DNA from: DASXRU01 sp034665305
Lineage (GTDB): Bacteria > Acidobacteriota > Blastocatellia > Pyrinomonadales > Pyrinomonadaceae
Direction of reading: 5' to 3'
Assembly (NCBI GenBank): GCA_034665305.1
Contig: JAXDFZ010000010.1
Span: 186,001 to 250,000 of the forward strand
Length of the DNA: 64,000 nt
Notes under the pieces: model-generated
Seen by the model: only the letters and a program-made list of their open reading frames with translations
Database searches by the model: none
What the model was told of the DNA's origin: nothing
Shown here: piece by piece, positions 1-8,184 of the stretch
Layout: the number at the start of each line of letters is the position of its first letter
Position numbering within the stretch: position 1 is the stretch's first letter
Made by a program: the position numbers and the translations under genes

Positions 1-2158
1 GCGGCAGCAGCGGCATCACCTGTTCACGCGATAGTCCGGCTAGATCTGAGACCAGTACAAAACGAAAACCACGGCGTCGCAGTTCATGAATCAAATCAGG
101 CAGAGCAGCCACCGTGGCGGAACGATCGCCGCCGGAGTCGTGCAACAGCACCACTTGTCCACGTTTGTCCGGATCGGTACTCAGGGCCTGGGAAACTGTG
201 CGCGTCACAATGTCATGGGGACTAACGGGAGTCTGCCAGTCGCTGGGATCAAGCCGGAGCCCTACCAGAATGTAGCCCATCTGTTGCGCGCGAAAGGCGG
301 GCTCAACTTCTTCCGGCTTATCCGCTTCCGCGTCGCCAAAAAACGGAGGACGGAACAGCACCGTCGATCGGCCCGTTTCCGATTCGATCAGCCGCTGCGT
401 CGCGTTCAGTTCCAGATCGCTGATGCGCCCGGGAATCTCTCCGAGGTTGGGATGCGTGAAAGTATGGTTGCCAATCTCATGGCCTTCGGTCACCTCGCGG
501 CGCAAGAGGTCGGGATGGTCCTGCCCGTTTTTGCCGATAATGAAAAAAGTCGCCGGCACATTTTCCTGTTTCAAGATGTCGAGGATGCGCGGCGTCCAGC
601 GCGGGTCTGGTCCATCGTCGAAGGTAAGCGCGATCAACCCCGGACGATCGCCGGCCCGCTCGATCACATATGACGATGGTGTCGAGAGATACTTTTCGGA
701 AGTAACAAAACCAGTCGTGGAATCAAGGTCGAAACTGCGTTCGCCATCGTGTGGCCGGGCCAGGACTTTCAGCAGTTCGCCAGTGCCTTCAAAATCGACG
801 TCATAGCCATAAACGATGCGGCTGAGGAGTGGCGGAGTTTTTCCGATCTGATCGGCGCCGAAAACGGACCACACGGAAGGATCCTCCGAACCCAGGCGCC
901 ACAGGGCGAAGCCGGCGGGATGATAGCCGCTGGCCGCCCGCATCTGGTTGTAGGCCGTCACGGCGTCCAGGAACCAGACTTGATGATGCGAACCGTCTTC
1001 TTCATCGTAGTCAAAATGCGGATTGCGCGAGTCAGGATCGAACTCGATCTCCGCCTCCGAGTCTTTAGCTGAGACCAATGCCTCCTGGACCGTAACTTCC
1101 CGGGCTGTTTTTGATCCGGCGGTCCAATCGTACCCGTAGTTTCCGAGACAAAGGATCGTCTTTGAGGGATCCAGTTCGCGCATGCGATCGCCCAGATCGC
1201 GTTCAAACCAATTTTGGCCGGCGACGGATCCGGAATCATCGCTGCCGGCCCAATGCTGGTCATAGGCCATCAGCATCAGGTAATCGGTGGCCGCGCCGAA
1301 TTCTTTGTAGTTCCATCCGGAATCGTCAAACGGCACGGCCTGCGCCACCAGCCATCCGCGCAGGCGAAAAGCGGCGTGCAACTCCTGCATGAAAAGCAGG
1401 AGATTCGGTAGCGCTTCCGGCGCCGGCTCTTCAAAGTCCACACAAACCCCGGCAAATCGGTTTTCATCGACGAAAGTGCTCAACGCGCTAATCAAGCGCT
1501 GCCGCGCCGGTTCGTCGACGATGGCCCGCGTTAACACATCAGTTTCCCATTTTTCATCAGTCAGGTTCTGCACCATCGGAAGGATCAGCGTTTGGGGACG
1601 CTGTTGGCGGATCAGGTTGAGCGCGGGCGCGTGAATGTCTGTGTCGATCGGATTGCCGCTGTCACGATTTACCAGATGAACCCACTGCGGCACCACCCAA
1701 TCCAGGTGATTCAGATTTCGCAGCAGCGACGCATAACTGGACTCGTCCCAGTTGATATAAAAACCGATGCTCAAGGGACGCGAAGCAAATGACGCCGGAG
1801 CAGGCAGAGCAAATTCGCGTGGGGGCTCAATGGCAGTCTGTGAAGGGCGCTTCGCCGGCAGGACGCGCGTGGTTGCGAGCGCCTTCTGCAAATCAAGTTG
1901 CGCATGTTTTGCCTTTTGCGCCCGCGGGTTGCGCACGGCCGCGACCGGTGGTCCTGGCTTGATGTCGGAACTGTGCGGCAGGTTCGGGAGTGGCCGGATG
2001 TTGAGGCGCGGGAGCAGCGGATTGACCAGCACGCTGGCAATGAAGCCGCCGGCCAGGGCGGTCACGCAAATTGCGAGTGCGATATAGCTACGCTTTACTC
2101 GCCGCCAGCGCCGTCCTTGGGGATCGTAAAAAACTGGTGACCGCGTTTGTGTTTCCAC
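1..2158 (-). CDS. GH18-like / polysaccharide deacetylase multidomain protein (C-terminal part beyond window)
   Basis: Open on the minus strand from a GTG at 2158 to the window edge, 719 codons without a stop, so the protein is C-terminally cut here. The GTG has a GAAGG ribosome site 5 nt upstream and an in-frame TGA lies nine codons before it. Residues about 20-43 form one membrane anchor. A GH18-like barrel follows (residues about 130-470), with VCVDFEEP where the family has DxxDxDxE and the strand motif YLMLMAYDQHW. From about residue 505 there is a NodB deacetylase domain with LTFDDGPD, then HEIGNHTFTHP and the FRPPFF arginine motif. Family knowledge: such proteins often continue with a membrane segment and a GT2 glycosyltransferase, which would lie left of the window. 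Probable role: synthesis or remodelling of a beta-linked amino-sugar polymer at the cell surface. Domains confident, substrate not. Confidence 0.88.
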   Translation of the reverse strand, partial: METQTRSPVFYDPQGRRWRRVKRSYIALAICVTALAGGFIASVLVNPLLPRLNIRPLPNLPHSSDIKPGPPVAAVRNPRAQKAKHAQLDLQKALATTRVLPAKRPSQTAIEPPREFALPAPASFASRPLSIGFYINWDESSYASLLRNLNHLDWVVPQWVHLVNRDSGNPIDTDIHAPALNLIRQQRPQTLILPMVQNLTDEKWETDVLTRAIVDEPARQRLISALSTFVDENRFAGVCVDFEEPAPEALPNLLLFMQELHAAFRLRGWLVAQAVPFDDSGWNYKEFGAATDYLMLMAYDQHWAGSDDSGSVAGQNWFERDLGDRMRELDPSKTILCLGNYGYDWTAGSKTAREVTVQEALVSAKDSEAEIEFDPDSRNPHFDYDEEDGSHHQVWFLDAVTAYNQMRAASGYHPAGFALWRLGSEDPSVWSVFGADQIGKTPPLLSRIVYGYDVDFEGTGELLKVLARPHDGERSFDLDSTTGFVTSEKYLSTPSSYVIERAGDRPGLIALTFDDGPDPRWTPRILDILKQENVPATFFIIGKNGQDHPDLLRREVTEGHEIGNHTFTHPNLGEIPGRISDLELNATQRLIESETGRSTVLFRPPFFGDAEADKPEEVEPAFRAQQMGYILVGLRLDPSDWQTPVSPHDIVTRTVSQALSTDPDKRGQVVLLHDSGGDRSATVAALPDLIHELRRRGFRFVLVSDLAGLSREQVMPLLP

Positions 2159-2299
2159 GCGACCTTCTTTTGCAAGATGTCAGCATCCCAACTCTGCTTA
2201 TTAATTTGGATCTTCCGGAGTCGGGGATTTCTTGTGATGTCTATAGCGGCGCGAAGGTTGATTCGTCAAGACGCCTGGCCGTCGTCGTGATTGGATTCT

Positions 2300-2369
2300 G
2301 TAACGCAAACTGTTAGTTGGCGCGAGCGTCGAGTCGATTCAGCCATCGCAAACTAACAGTTTGCGTTAC
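2300..2369. repeat. Perfect 19-bp inverted repeat with 32-nt spacer
   Basis: Arms at 2300-2318 (GTAACGCAAACTGTTAGTT) and 2351-2369 are exact reverse complements. They lie upstream of the divergently placed surface-enzyme gene. The first bases of the left arm and the last of the right would form a long RNA stem on either strand. There is no T-run directly after it, so a terminator role is not supported. Confidence 0.85.
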
Positions 2370-2381
2370 GAACGCTAAAGA

Positions 2382-2414
2382 GAAAGCCGCCGGCGATGAA
2401 CGCCGACGGCTTTC
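2382..2414. other. GC-rich hairpin
   Basis: GAAAGCCG at 2382-2389 pairs with CGGCTTTC at 2407-2414, and an inner CGGCG/CGCCG stem closes on an ATGAA loop. It could be a terminator or processing stem, but neither strand shows a convincing T-tract after it. Confidence 0.45.
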
Positions 2415-2573
2415 CGGTGAACTGTTCGGATTGGCCCGCTGTCTTATAGCTTTCCCGACTTTGCAGTCGTTGCGTCAGCCAAAGGCGAATTAAACGCAAC
2501 GAACTTGTCGGAAGTTCTGAGCAAAGACTACCTGGACGAGAATCCTAACAAATTCTGATTATCAGTCCAGAGG

Positions 2574-2630
2574 TCAGGCCTCAGCCACCTCACTGTGATA
2601 AGAACTCATACTTGTTGGATCACCTCCTTT
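2574..2630 (-). other. Exceptionally long Shine-Dalgarno-like sequence before an 11-codon ORF
   Basis: On the minus strand AAAGGAGGTGATCCAAC (2630-2614) is nearly a full complement of a 16S rRNA 3' tail. Five bases later an ATG (2609) opens an ORF of only 11 residues (MSSYHSEVAEA) ending at 2574. The site could serve a leader peptide, or be the remains of a lost, highly translated gene. Read on the plus strand the same bases look like a 16S 3' end, but no 16S sequence precedes them. Confidence 0.4.
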
Positions 2631-2703
2631 CCAGTGTTGCGGGGATAATAAATGAGAGATGCGCCACAGTCAACAAACTTATTTCGAGTGGCACACAGAA
2701 TTT

Positions 2704-2837
2704 GGAGTGCGGTGGCAAGCGTAGCGCGACACCGCTTTGGATGGTGACTCTACCGATCAAGACTCTCTATATCAGGACTCTTGTTTTAGCAGTCAATCCA
2801 AAGCGCCGTCGCCGCTGCGCTCTGACCGGCGCACTCC
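2704..2837. repeat. GGAG-foot inverted palindrome pair (REP-like pair, copy A)
   Basis: The left arm starts GGAGTGCGGTGGCAAGCG at 2704 and the right arm ends with its approximate reverse complement at 2837. Each arm is itself an imperfect hairpin (GCGGTG/CACCGC in the left, GCGCC/GGCGC in the right). The same element recurs at 22034-22150, and related ones lie at 7966-8066 and, as a single arm, at 16325. The element is open in the frame of the downstream CAP gene, which makes that gene look about 90 codons longer than it is. Confidence 0.75.
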
Positions 2838-2890
2838 AAAAAGCGTCTATTGGTGCCCAAATCGGAAACCGTAGATTATTATGCGAATCA

Positions 2891-3883
2891 ATGGAGCGAC
2901 CAACCGTTGCAAAAAATGATCAGGCGGAAGGCTTGAGCGATCCAAGTGTCAACCGGTGTGATCCAGCTCGGCGTAAATTCCTGAAAGCCGCTGCTCCCGT
3001 GCTCACGTTTGCAGTGGTTTCTGATCCGATGAGGCATTTTGCCGGAATGCAGGAGCGCGCTGCTGACGATTACATCCTGACGGCACGTAATCGGCTACTC
3101 ATGTTGGTGAATGAAGAACGGAGTCGCACCGGTCTATCGCGCCTGGTGCTTGACGATCTGGCGTGCCGGGTGGCAACGCAGCACGCATTGGACATGGTCG
3201 ACGGTCAGTTCCTCAGTCACTGGGGTCGCGATGGTCGGAAGCCTTATCACCGGTACTCGTTTGCGGGTGGCACTGATGCGGTGCAGGAGAACGTTTCGTC
3301 CGCGGACAATGTGCAGTCACTAACGTCAGCCAGTCTGGTGGCCGATTTGCTTGAGATGCATACCAGGTTGTTTGAGGAAATACCGCCAAACGACGGTCAT
3401 CGGCGGACAATTCTGCAACCCTGGCACACGCATGTGGGGTTTGGCATCGCGTTGAGGAATTACAGTCTGCGTCTCGACGAACTCTACCTATCGCGTTACG
3501 TCGAAATCAATTTCGTTCGCACGCAAGCGAACGTCGGCGCCACGATTCCGATCAGCGGCAAGTTGCTTGACCAAAAACACGTCCTGGCTGCGGCCGACGT
3601 CTACTACGAGCCATTGCCAGCGCCGCCTTCGATCGCGTGGTTGCGAACGCCGCGGCCTTGGGGGCTGCCTGAGGTGCGCGTAACCTTGCGGCCCAAACTG
3701 CCGCGCAAATCCGTTTATGTCGATGGCACCAAGGGAGTTATTGAGCGGGAGAAGGCAGAGTTCTGGTTTCCCGTCGTCCTGTCCCAATCTCAGCCGGGAA
3801 TTTATACGGTGCTGTTGTGGGTAGCCCGTTCAAAGAATGACGAACCATTTCCGGCCGCGGAGATTTGCCTTCGCGCTGAATGA
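2891..3883 (+). CDS. CAP (SCP/YkwD-type) domain protein with Tat-like signal
   Basis: 330 residues from the ATG at 2891. Upstream in-frame codons belong to the GGAG repeat and were excluded. Residues 30-50 carry a twin-arginine-like leader (ARRKFLKAAAPVLTF), predicting export. A CAP domain follows (residues about 60-210): helix RLLMLVNEERSRTGL, then LSHWGRDGRKPYHRY and QENVSS, which match the YkwD pattern of N..R...gl, H, ENv and GHRRTIL near residue 167. The last 120 residues look like a beta-rich accessory domain of unknown role. CAP proteins are extracellular with poorly known biochemistry, so no reaction is assigned. No clear ribosome site precedes the chosen start. Confidence 0.8.
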   Translation: MERPTVAKNDQAEGLSDPSVNRCDPARRKFLKAAAPVLTFAVVSDPMRHFAGMQERAADDYILTARNRLLMLVNEERSRTGLSRLVLDDLACRVATQHALDMVDGQFLSHWGRDGRKPYHRYSFAGGTDAVQENVSSADNVQSLTSASLVADLLEMHTRLFEEIPPNDGHRRTILQPWHTHVGFGIALRNYSLRLDELYLSRYVEINFVRTQANVGATIPISGKLLDQKHVLAAADVYYEPLPAPPSIAWLRTPRPWGLPEVRVTLRPKLPRKSVYVDGTKGVIEREKAEFWFPVVLSQSQPGIYTVLLWVARSKNDEPFPAAEICLRAE

Positions 3884-4041
3884 TGCTGAATCCGCAGATT
3901 ACACAGAGAAATCAGAACGCATGGGAATTAAACCACAGCAAAATGAAATCCAAGTGATACGGATGATCTAGAAGACCACGAACACTTTGATTGTCTCAGT
4001 GGCCTTTGAAATCTGTGAAGTCCGCGTAATCTGTGGATGCC

Positions 4042-5301
4042 TCATGAAGCCGACACATCAACCAGCCCACCGCCCGCAAAAACTTTCCACGGGTGCTGTA
4101 AACCAAAGAAGTAAGCCAGCTCCCGATAATCTTCCGCATCGTGAATCACAAAGTCTGCCAGTTTGCCGGGTTCCAATGAGCCGATTTCATTACCGCGTCC
4201 CAGAGAGTAAGCCGCGTTAATCGTCGCGGCGCTAATCGATTCCGCCGGACTCATCTGCATATGCGTTGACGCCAGGGAAAGGATCATCGGCATCGCGGGC
4301 GTAGGCGACGATCCCGGGTTGAAATCCGTCGCCAGCACGATCGCCAGGCCGGCACTGATCATCTCGCGGGCCGCCGGATAGTGCGAGGATCCGAGCGCGT
4401 AAACCGAGCCCGGCAAGAGCACGGGCTGTACGTGGGCAGACTTAAGAGCCGCAATGCCTTCGCTGTCTGTGTGCTCCAGATGGTCGGCGGTAGTGACTGC
4501 AAGTTCTGCCGCGAGTTTTGCGCCATCTGAAAGCGAGAGTTGGTCTGCGTGCATCCGCAAACCCAATCCGTGGCCGCGCGCGGCCGATAGAATTCGCGTG
4601 GCTTCATCTTTGGAAAAGACATTTTCCTCGCAGAAGACATCGCAGAACTCCGCGAGCTTCTGCTTTGCGACCTCCGGCAGCATTTCATTAATAACTAGAT
4701 CGATGTAACGGTCGCGGCGCCCGCGATACTCAACGGGAACGGAGTGCGCGCCGAGGAAAGTTGGCACGTAACGGAGCGAGGTTTCCCGATCGAGTTGCCT
4801 GATTGCGCGGAGGATGTTTATTTCACTTTCGAGCGAAAGGCCGTAGCCTGACTTTGCTTCGACGGTGGTGGTGCCGTTGCGGAGAAACCAGGACGAGTAA
4901 CGTTTTCCCGAACTTATCAAGTCTTCCTGAGAAGCGGCCCGGGTCGCGTTCACGGTGGATTGAATTCCGCCGCCGCGGGCCGCGATTTCCCGATAAGAGA
5001 CACCGCTGGCCCGTTCTTCAAACTCAGCGGCACGGTTGCCGCCGAACACGGGGTGGGTGTGAGCGTCAACAAAACCTGGCAGGATTATGCGGCCGCCTGC
5101 GTCAATCACTTCGCTGTCACTGGCGATCAGCGGCTCGATCTCGCTGCGAAATCCCACTTGCGCTATGCGGCCTTCATGGACCAGCAGCGCGCCGTCAGCG
5201 ATGACAGAAAGGTCGCGCAACTCCGGCCCGATGCGTGGTCGCACCGGGCCGGCAAGCGTTACCAGTTGTTTGCAGTTTGTTACCGCGAATGAGTTTGCCA
5301 A
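4042..5301 (-). CDS. hutI: Imidazolonepropionase
   Basis: 419 residues if started at TTG 5301, which gives the usual HutI length. No ATG fits, and the frame stays open further into the upstream gene. Metal-dependent amidohydrolase of histidine degradation: it hydrolyses imidazolone-5-propionate to N-formimino-L-glutamate in the cytoplasm. Visible motifs are LPGFVDAHTHPVFGGNR (HxH metal site), EAKSGYGL, the HADQ segment, TADHLEHTD, and the late metal Asp in LATDFNPGS. The gene begins about 18 nt after the stop of the upstream membrane gene, so translational coupling is plausible. No other hut genes are in the window. Function is secure; the start is not. Confidence 0.92.
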   Translation of the reverse strand: MANSFAVTNCKQLVTLAGPVRPRIGPELRDLSVIADGALLVHEGRIAQVGFRSEIEPLIASDSEVIDAGGRIILPGFVDAHTHPVFGGNRAAEFEERASGVSYREIAARGGGIQSTVNATRAASQEDLISSGKRYSSWFLRNGTTTVEAKSGYGLSLESEINILRAIRQLDRETSLRYVPTFLGAHSVPVEYRGRRDRYIDLVINEMLPEVAKQKLAEFCDVFCEENVFSKDEATRILSAARGHGLGLRMHADQLSLSDGAKLAAELAVTTADHLEHTDSEGIAALKSAHVQPVLLPGSVYALGSSHYPAAREMISAGLAIVLATDFNPGSSPTPAMPMILSLASTHMQMSPAESISAATINAAYSLGRGNEIGSLEPGKLADFVIHDAEDYRELAYFFGLQHPWKVFAGGGLVDVSAS

Positions 5302-5318
5302 ATCGACTTGCGGGGTTT

Positions 5319-5741
5319 CTAACTTTCCTTGTAGAGCGCCGCACCAGCTATCGCGGCCAGAATGTATTCGACTAATCCCCACGCACATACCATCAGCATC
5401 GCGTTCATGGGAATGCCAAAGAGCATTCCGTCGATAGTGCCGGAGTAGCAGTAAACGCCGAACCATGCGAAGAGGCCGGCAATGATCGCTGTTTTCACTC
5501 CCGCGCCGAAGCGTGGTCTGATGGCCGCGTAGCCAAAGACAATCACAATACCGAGCAAAAAAGTCAGCACTACCGCCACGATCATGAAGTTAGTGCCGGG
5601 TTCGGTGAACTTGTGCTCAGCGAAAAATGCTTTCATCTGAGCTCCCAGAACCATATCGTTCAAGAGGACCTCGCCAATGTTCAGAATCAGACCGGCCACC
5701 AGGCCGCCCAGCAGGACGCGCGCGAAGTTTATTTTGCCCAT
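5319..5741 (-). CDS. Small four-helix membrane protein
   Basis: 140 residues from ATG 5741, which has AGGAG 5 nt upstream; the longer frame upstream was rejected. Four hydrophobic segments are visible: FARVLLGGLVAGLILNIGEV, FMIVAVVLTFLLGIVIVFGY, KTAIIAGLFAWFGVYCYSG, and MLMVCAWGLVEYILAAIAGA. I do not recognise a named family with certainty. Conserved glycines in the first helix and a charged loop (RPRFGAGVK) suggest a small integral inner-membrane protein. It sits immediately upstream of hutI on the same strand, but nothing in the sequence connects it to histidine metabolism. Confidence 0.78.
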   Translation of the reverse strand: MGKINFARVLLGGLVAGLILNIGEVLLNDMVLGAQMKAFFAEHKFTEPGTNFMIVAVVLTFLLGIVIVFGYAAIRPRFGAGVKTAIIAGLFAWFGVYCYSGTIDGMLFGIPMNAMLMVCAWGLVEYILAAIAGAALYKES

Positions 5742-5836
5742 CTTGTCTCCTTCTCTTGGGGGTTGCTTATGGAGTGTAGAGCGCCTGATGAGTATCACAG
5801 GACGTCACGCGAAGGCTAGTTTTATGGATTGCGGAT

Positions 5837-6304
5837 TTACGCTGACGAGGTGTGGTCGTGAACAATCCGCCATCCGGCTTTGGTGTGGCGGAAGATTAAT
5901 GTGAAGCGGCCATGTGGTTCATCGGCGGCTCGTTGCAAATGCCAACGGCCAGTCACGGTTACTGCGTCCTTGCTCAACTGATTGAACGCCAGTTCGGAAA
6001 AAGTGAGCACCCCCATTTTTTCGCGTGTGTCATAACCTTTCTGGTACCGCTGGAGCACCGTCTCCCAACCATAAGTAATGTTGTCGCCGGAAATGAAGAC
6101 CGTGTCGGCTGAGCGCGCGTAGCCATCCATGTAGCCGGCGATATCGCCGCGATTCCACGCGTCGCGTTGAGCATTGATGACGTTTCGGATCGCCGCAGCA
6201 ATTCTGGGGCTTGTTTTCCGTTGGGGCGATTGCGCAGATGCAGGCTCCGCTAAAGCCAGCGTGGCTATGGTTATTAGGCCGAGCAAAGCGATTGTTAGTT
6301 TCAT
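5837..6304 (-). CDS. Secreted NTF2-like (DUF4440/SnoaL) protein
   Basis: 155 residues from ATG 6304. Residues 1-24 are a signal peptide (KLTIALLGLITIATLALA, cut after an AxA-like site near PASAQ). The rest is a single cone-shaped NTF2-like fold, recognisable from IRNVINAQRDAWNRGDIAGY, then DTVFISGD, ITYGWETVLQRYQKGY, GRWHLQR, and the terminal strand FTLIFRHTKAGWRIVHDH. These periplasmic domains bind small molecules or act as accessory domains; no catalytic residues stand out. A second gene with two such domains lies at 48209-49132. Confidence 0.82.
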   Translation of the reverse strand: MKLTIALLGLITIATLALAEPASAQSPQRKTSPRIAAAIRNVINAQRDAWNRGDIAGYMDGYARSADTVFISGDNITYGWETVLQRYQKGYDTREKMGVLTFSELAFNQLSKDAVTVTGRWHLQRAADEPHGRFTLIFRHTKAGWRIVHDHTSSA

Positions 6305-6419
6305 AAGTAAATCCAATCTGCCTTTCGAACTAAACTCACTGAGACACATCTTTGCGGGGACGACGCGGCCAGGGAGAGCCGCCTTTACAAATCGAGAAGT
6401 TGGGGAGTGGCTCTTAGAC

Positions 6420-7088
6420 TCACTTCGAGAAGTACCGGTAATGCCCCGTAATCTCCCAGGAAAAGAGCACTTCTTCCATCCGGGCGCCACTGCCGATGTT
6501 ATGCACAATCAGATAACGCTTAGCCGGTTTGTGCCAAACATTCACAACCATTCCGACGTGATCGGTGCCGGCGCCCAAGTCCCACGTGACGACGTCGCCA
6601 GGCAAAAAGTTGTCGCTACTACCTTCAATCGCTAATGATTTTCCCTGGCGCGTTAAATATGTCTGCAGGTTAGGCACGCGCCGGTGATCGATGTTGGTAT
6701 CAGTTGCGCTTAATCCCCACTTCTTAGGATAGAGCGAGAAATTCTTTGCCATGTCCTCATGGACGTCCTTTTGCAGATCTATGCCGGCTTTGCGAAAGGC
6801 TCTGACAATCACATCCGTACAAACGCCGGTTTCAAGCGGCACGTCGCCATTCGGATAATCCATGCTCTGGTAAGAAGGATCGTAGCCCGTAGTTTTTCCA
6901 ACTTGCTCAAGCGTGCCGGTCATTAGCGAAGCGAGCTGTGGCGAGCTGTTCGCAGGCAGTGGTCGCTTTTCCGTCAACTCCGGCGGGGGCATGAGGGGCT
7001 TCGCCTGAAATTGTTGTTGCCGGCACGACAGGTTCCACAGAACAATCAGGAATATCGTAATCGTTGCGATTCTGTATGAGTTTTTCAT
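6420..7088 (-). CDS. DUF1287 family lipoprotein-like protein
   Basis: 222 residues from ATG 7088. The N-terminus is a short hydrophobic leader ending in LSC at about residues 20-22, a possible lipobox. The core from about residue 60 shows the DUF1287 signature: TTGYDPSYQSMDYPNGDVP, GVCTDVIVRAFRKAGIDLQ, VHEDM, then GDVVTWDLGAGTDHVGMVV and LIVHNIGSG. The invariant Cys after GV and the His of DHVGMV are consistent with an NlpC/P60-like Cys-His hydrolase fold, so a role in envelope peptide or peptidoglycan processing is inferred but unproven. Confidence 0.85.
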   Translation of the reverse strand: MKNSYRIATITIFLIVLWNLSCRQQQFQAKPLMPPPELTEKRPLPANSSPQLASLMTGTLEQVGKTTGYDPSYQSMDYPNGDVPLETGVCTDVIVRAFRKAGIDLQKDVHEDMAKNFSLYPKKWGLSATDTNIDHRRVPNLQTYLTRQGKSLAIEGSSDNFLPGDVVTWDLGAGTDHVGMVVNVWHKPAKRYLIVHNIGSGARMEEVLFSWEITGHYRYFSK

Positions 7089-7202
7089 CGCGTCTTAATT
7101 GCCCCGGCTCTTGTCAGAACCGCCTGCGGTAGCGGGCGGGCCTGCAGCGGATTGATGAGGAACAGGCGTAGTTTTCTAATCCGCAATCCGCAATCGCCAG
7201 GT

Positions 7203-7916
7203 TCACCTGGCATTAGACACCAGCCAGTTGCGAATGTCGTCACGCATCGCCGGAATTATTTCATGCGCCGCAGGGTAGCTCTTAAACTCTACCTCGGACG
7301 CGCGGCTCCGCAATTGCGACGCATACTCCGCTATACGCGCGGGCGGATAAAACTCATCCTGTTCACCGGCCAGGTGGAAAACTGATGCGTTGGTTGGCTG
7401 ATAGAGCTCGCCGCTCTCCCAATCTCCCGGCACGCCGCCACAGACGCCGATGACGCCGCGCAGGCGATCGGGATGCGTAAAAGCGAAGCGGTAATTCAGC
7501 GCGCAGGTTTGAGAAAAGCCAAGCAGAAAAACGCGCGCCGGATCAGCGATGCCTTCGTTACTTAACAACTTAATCAAATTCAGCAACGCGCCATGATGGA
7601 TGGCGACGGAATCCTCCGGATGAAAGTTGGTTAGCCACCCAAATCCGAAACGCAACGGACCGCCCGGTTCCTTCGGTTCTTTCAGATGCTGGTGGAACCC
7701 CTGCAGCGAAACGATGGCGAAATCATCGGGAGCAATTTGCTTTGCTTCCCGCATCATCTGCCGCTTGTTCGCGCCGTAACCGTGCAACGCCAGCAGCAGC
7801 GGCGCCGCGCTCCGGTCGGGATAGCGAAGGTCATAATAGAGTTTGATATCGGACTCTATGGTCCGTTCTTCTGTTTGTTGACCCGCCATCGCATGATTTG
7901 AACTCGATATCTCCAT
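7203..7916 (-). CDS. Alpha/beta-hydrolase, phospholipase/carboxylesterase-like
   Basis: 237 residues. LLLALHGYGANKRQ gives the oxyanion region and VFLLGFSQTCALNYRFA the nucleophile elbow (GFSQT, Ser near residue 136). The acid is probably Asp in LAGEQDEFYP and the base His in YPAAHEI near the C-terminus. This order matches the carboxylesterase/lysophospholipase family (PF02230). No signal peptide, so probably cytoplasmic. The ATG at 7916 lacks a good ribosome site; an internal ATG ten codons on is the alternative. It stands alone between an inverted-repeat spacer and the DUF1287 gene. Confidence 0.85.
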   Translation of the reverse strand: MEISSSNHAMAGQQTEERTIESDIKLYYDLRYPDRSAAPLLLALHGYGANKRQMMREAKQIAPDDFAIVSLQGFHQHLKEPKEPGGPLRFGFGWLTNFHPEDSVAIHHGALLNLIKLLSNEGIADPARVFLLGFSQTCALNYRFAFTHPDRLRGVIGVCGGVPGDWESGELYQPTNASVFHLAGEQDEFYPPARIAEYASQLRSRASEVEFKSYPAAHEIIPAMRDDIRNWLVSNAR

Positions 7917-7956
7917 GATGAAGGTTATAGCATGACGGCCTAGGTTGATATTAGGT

Positions 7957-8075
7957 CAACACCTTGGAGTGCGGCGGCCTGACGCCGCTATGGCCCGTCG
8001 TTATTTGAACGCGATAAGGTCGGTGACCTAAACCCTGCCCAAAGCGGCGTCAGGCCGCCTCACTCCAAGGTGTTG
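7957..8075. repeat. Long inverted repeat with GGAG-foot arms (copy B)
   Basis: Arms 7957-7993 and 8039-8075 are nearly perfect reverse complements over about 36 bp, each beginning CAACACCTTGGAGTG from the outside. Inside each arm GGCGGC..GCCGC can fold as a smaller hairpin. It belongs with the GGAG-foot palindromes at 2704 and 22034, although the stem sequence differs. It fills most of the spacer between the esterase and ybaB genes, which are divergent. Confidence 0.8.
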
Positions 8076-8107
8076 AGTGTATTCCAGCTGCCAGTTCATG
8101 TCGTTCG

Positions 8108-8136
8108 TTGCATTCGCTGAGAATGAAAGCTAGGAT
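8108..8136 (+). promoter_or_regulatory. Candidate sigma70-type promoter of ybaB-recR
   Basis: TTGCAT at 8108-8113 and TAGGAT at 8131-8136 are separated by 17 bp, about 50 bp before the ybaB start. Both hexamers deviate from consensus, so this is a suggestion only. Confidence 0.3.
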
Positions 8137-8184
8137 GCTTTTTCTCTAAAACTTACTGAAATCGATTTCCTGCGAGGTGAGCAA

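Larger units (their letters stand above)
2159..2890. other. Gene-poor region of 730 bp
   Basis: No convincing gene. It holds the 19-bp inverted repeat, the GC-rich hairpin, the long ribosome-binding-like site and the GGAG palindrome pair listed separately. On the plus strand about 45 codons stay open and end at a TGA at 2557-2559 (last residues YLDENPNKF), but there is no start codon after an in-frame TGA near 2420. This may be the remnant of a small gene. Confidence 0.5.

Noticed and set aside
2610..2632. Possible 16S rRNA 3' end (TTGGATCACCTCCTTT) on the plus strand
   Set aside because: The upstream sequence has no 16S helices and no ITS or tRNA follows; a ribosome-binding site on the minus strand explains it better.
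2612..2890. N-terminal extension of the CAP protein by 93 codons
   Set aside because: The extension translates the GGAG palindrome pair (ECGGKRSATPLW), also found before actE, so it is repeat DNA; ATG 2891 gives a normal Tat-type leader.
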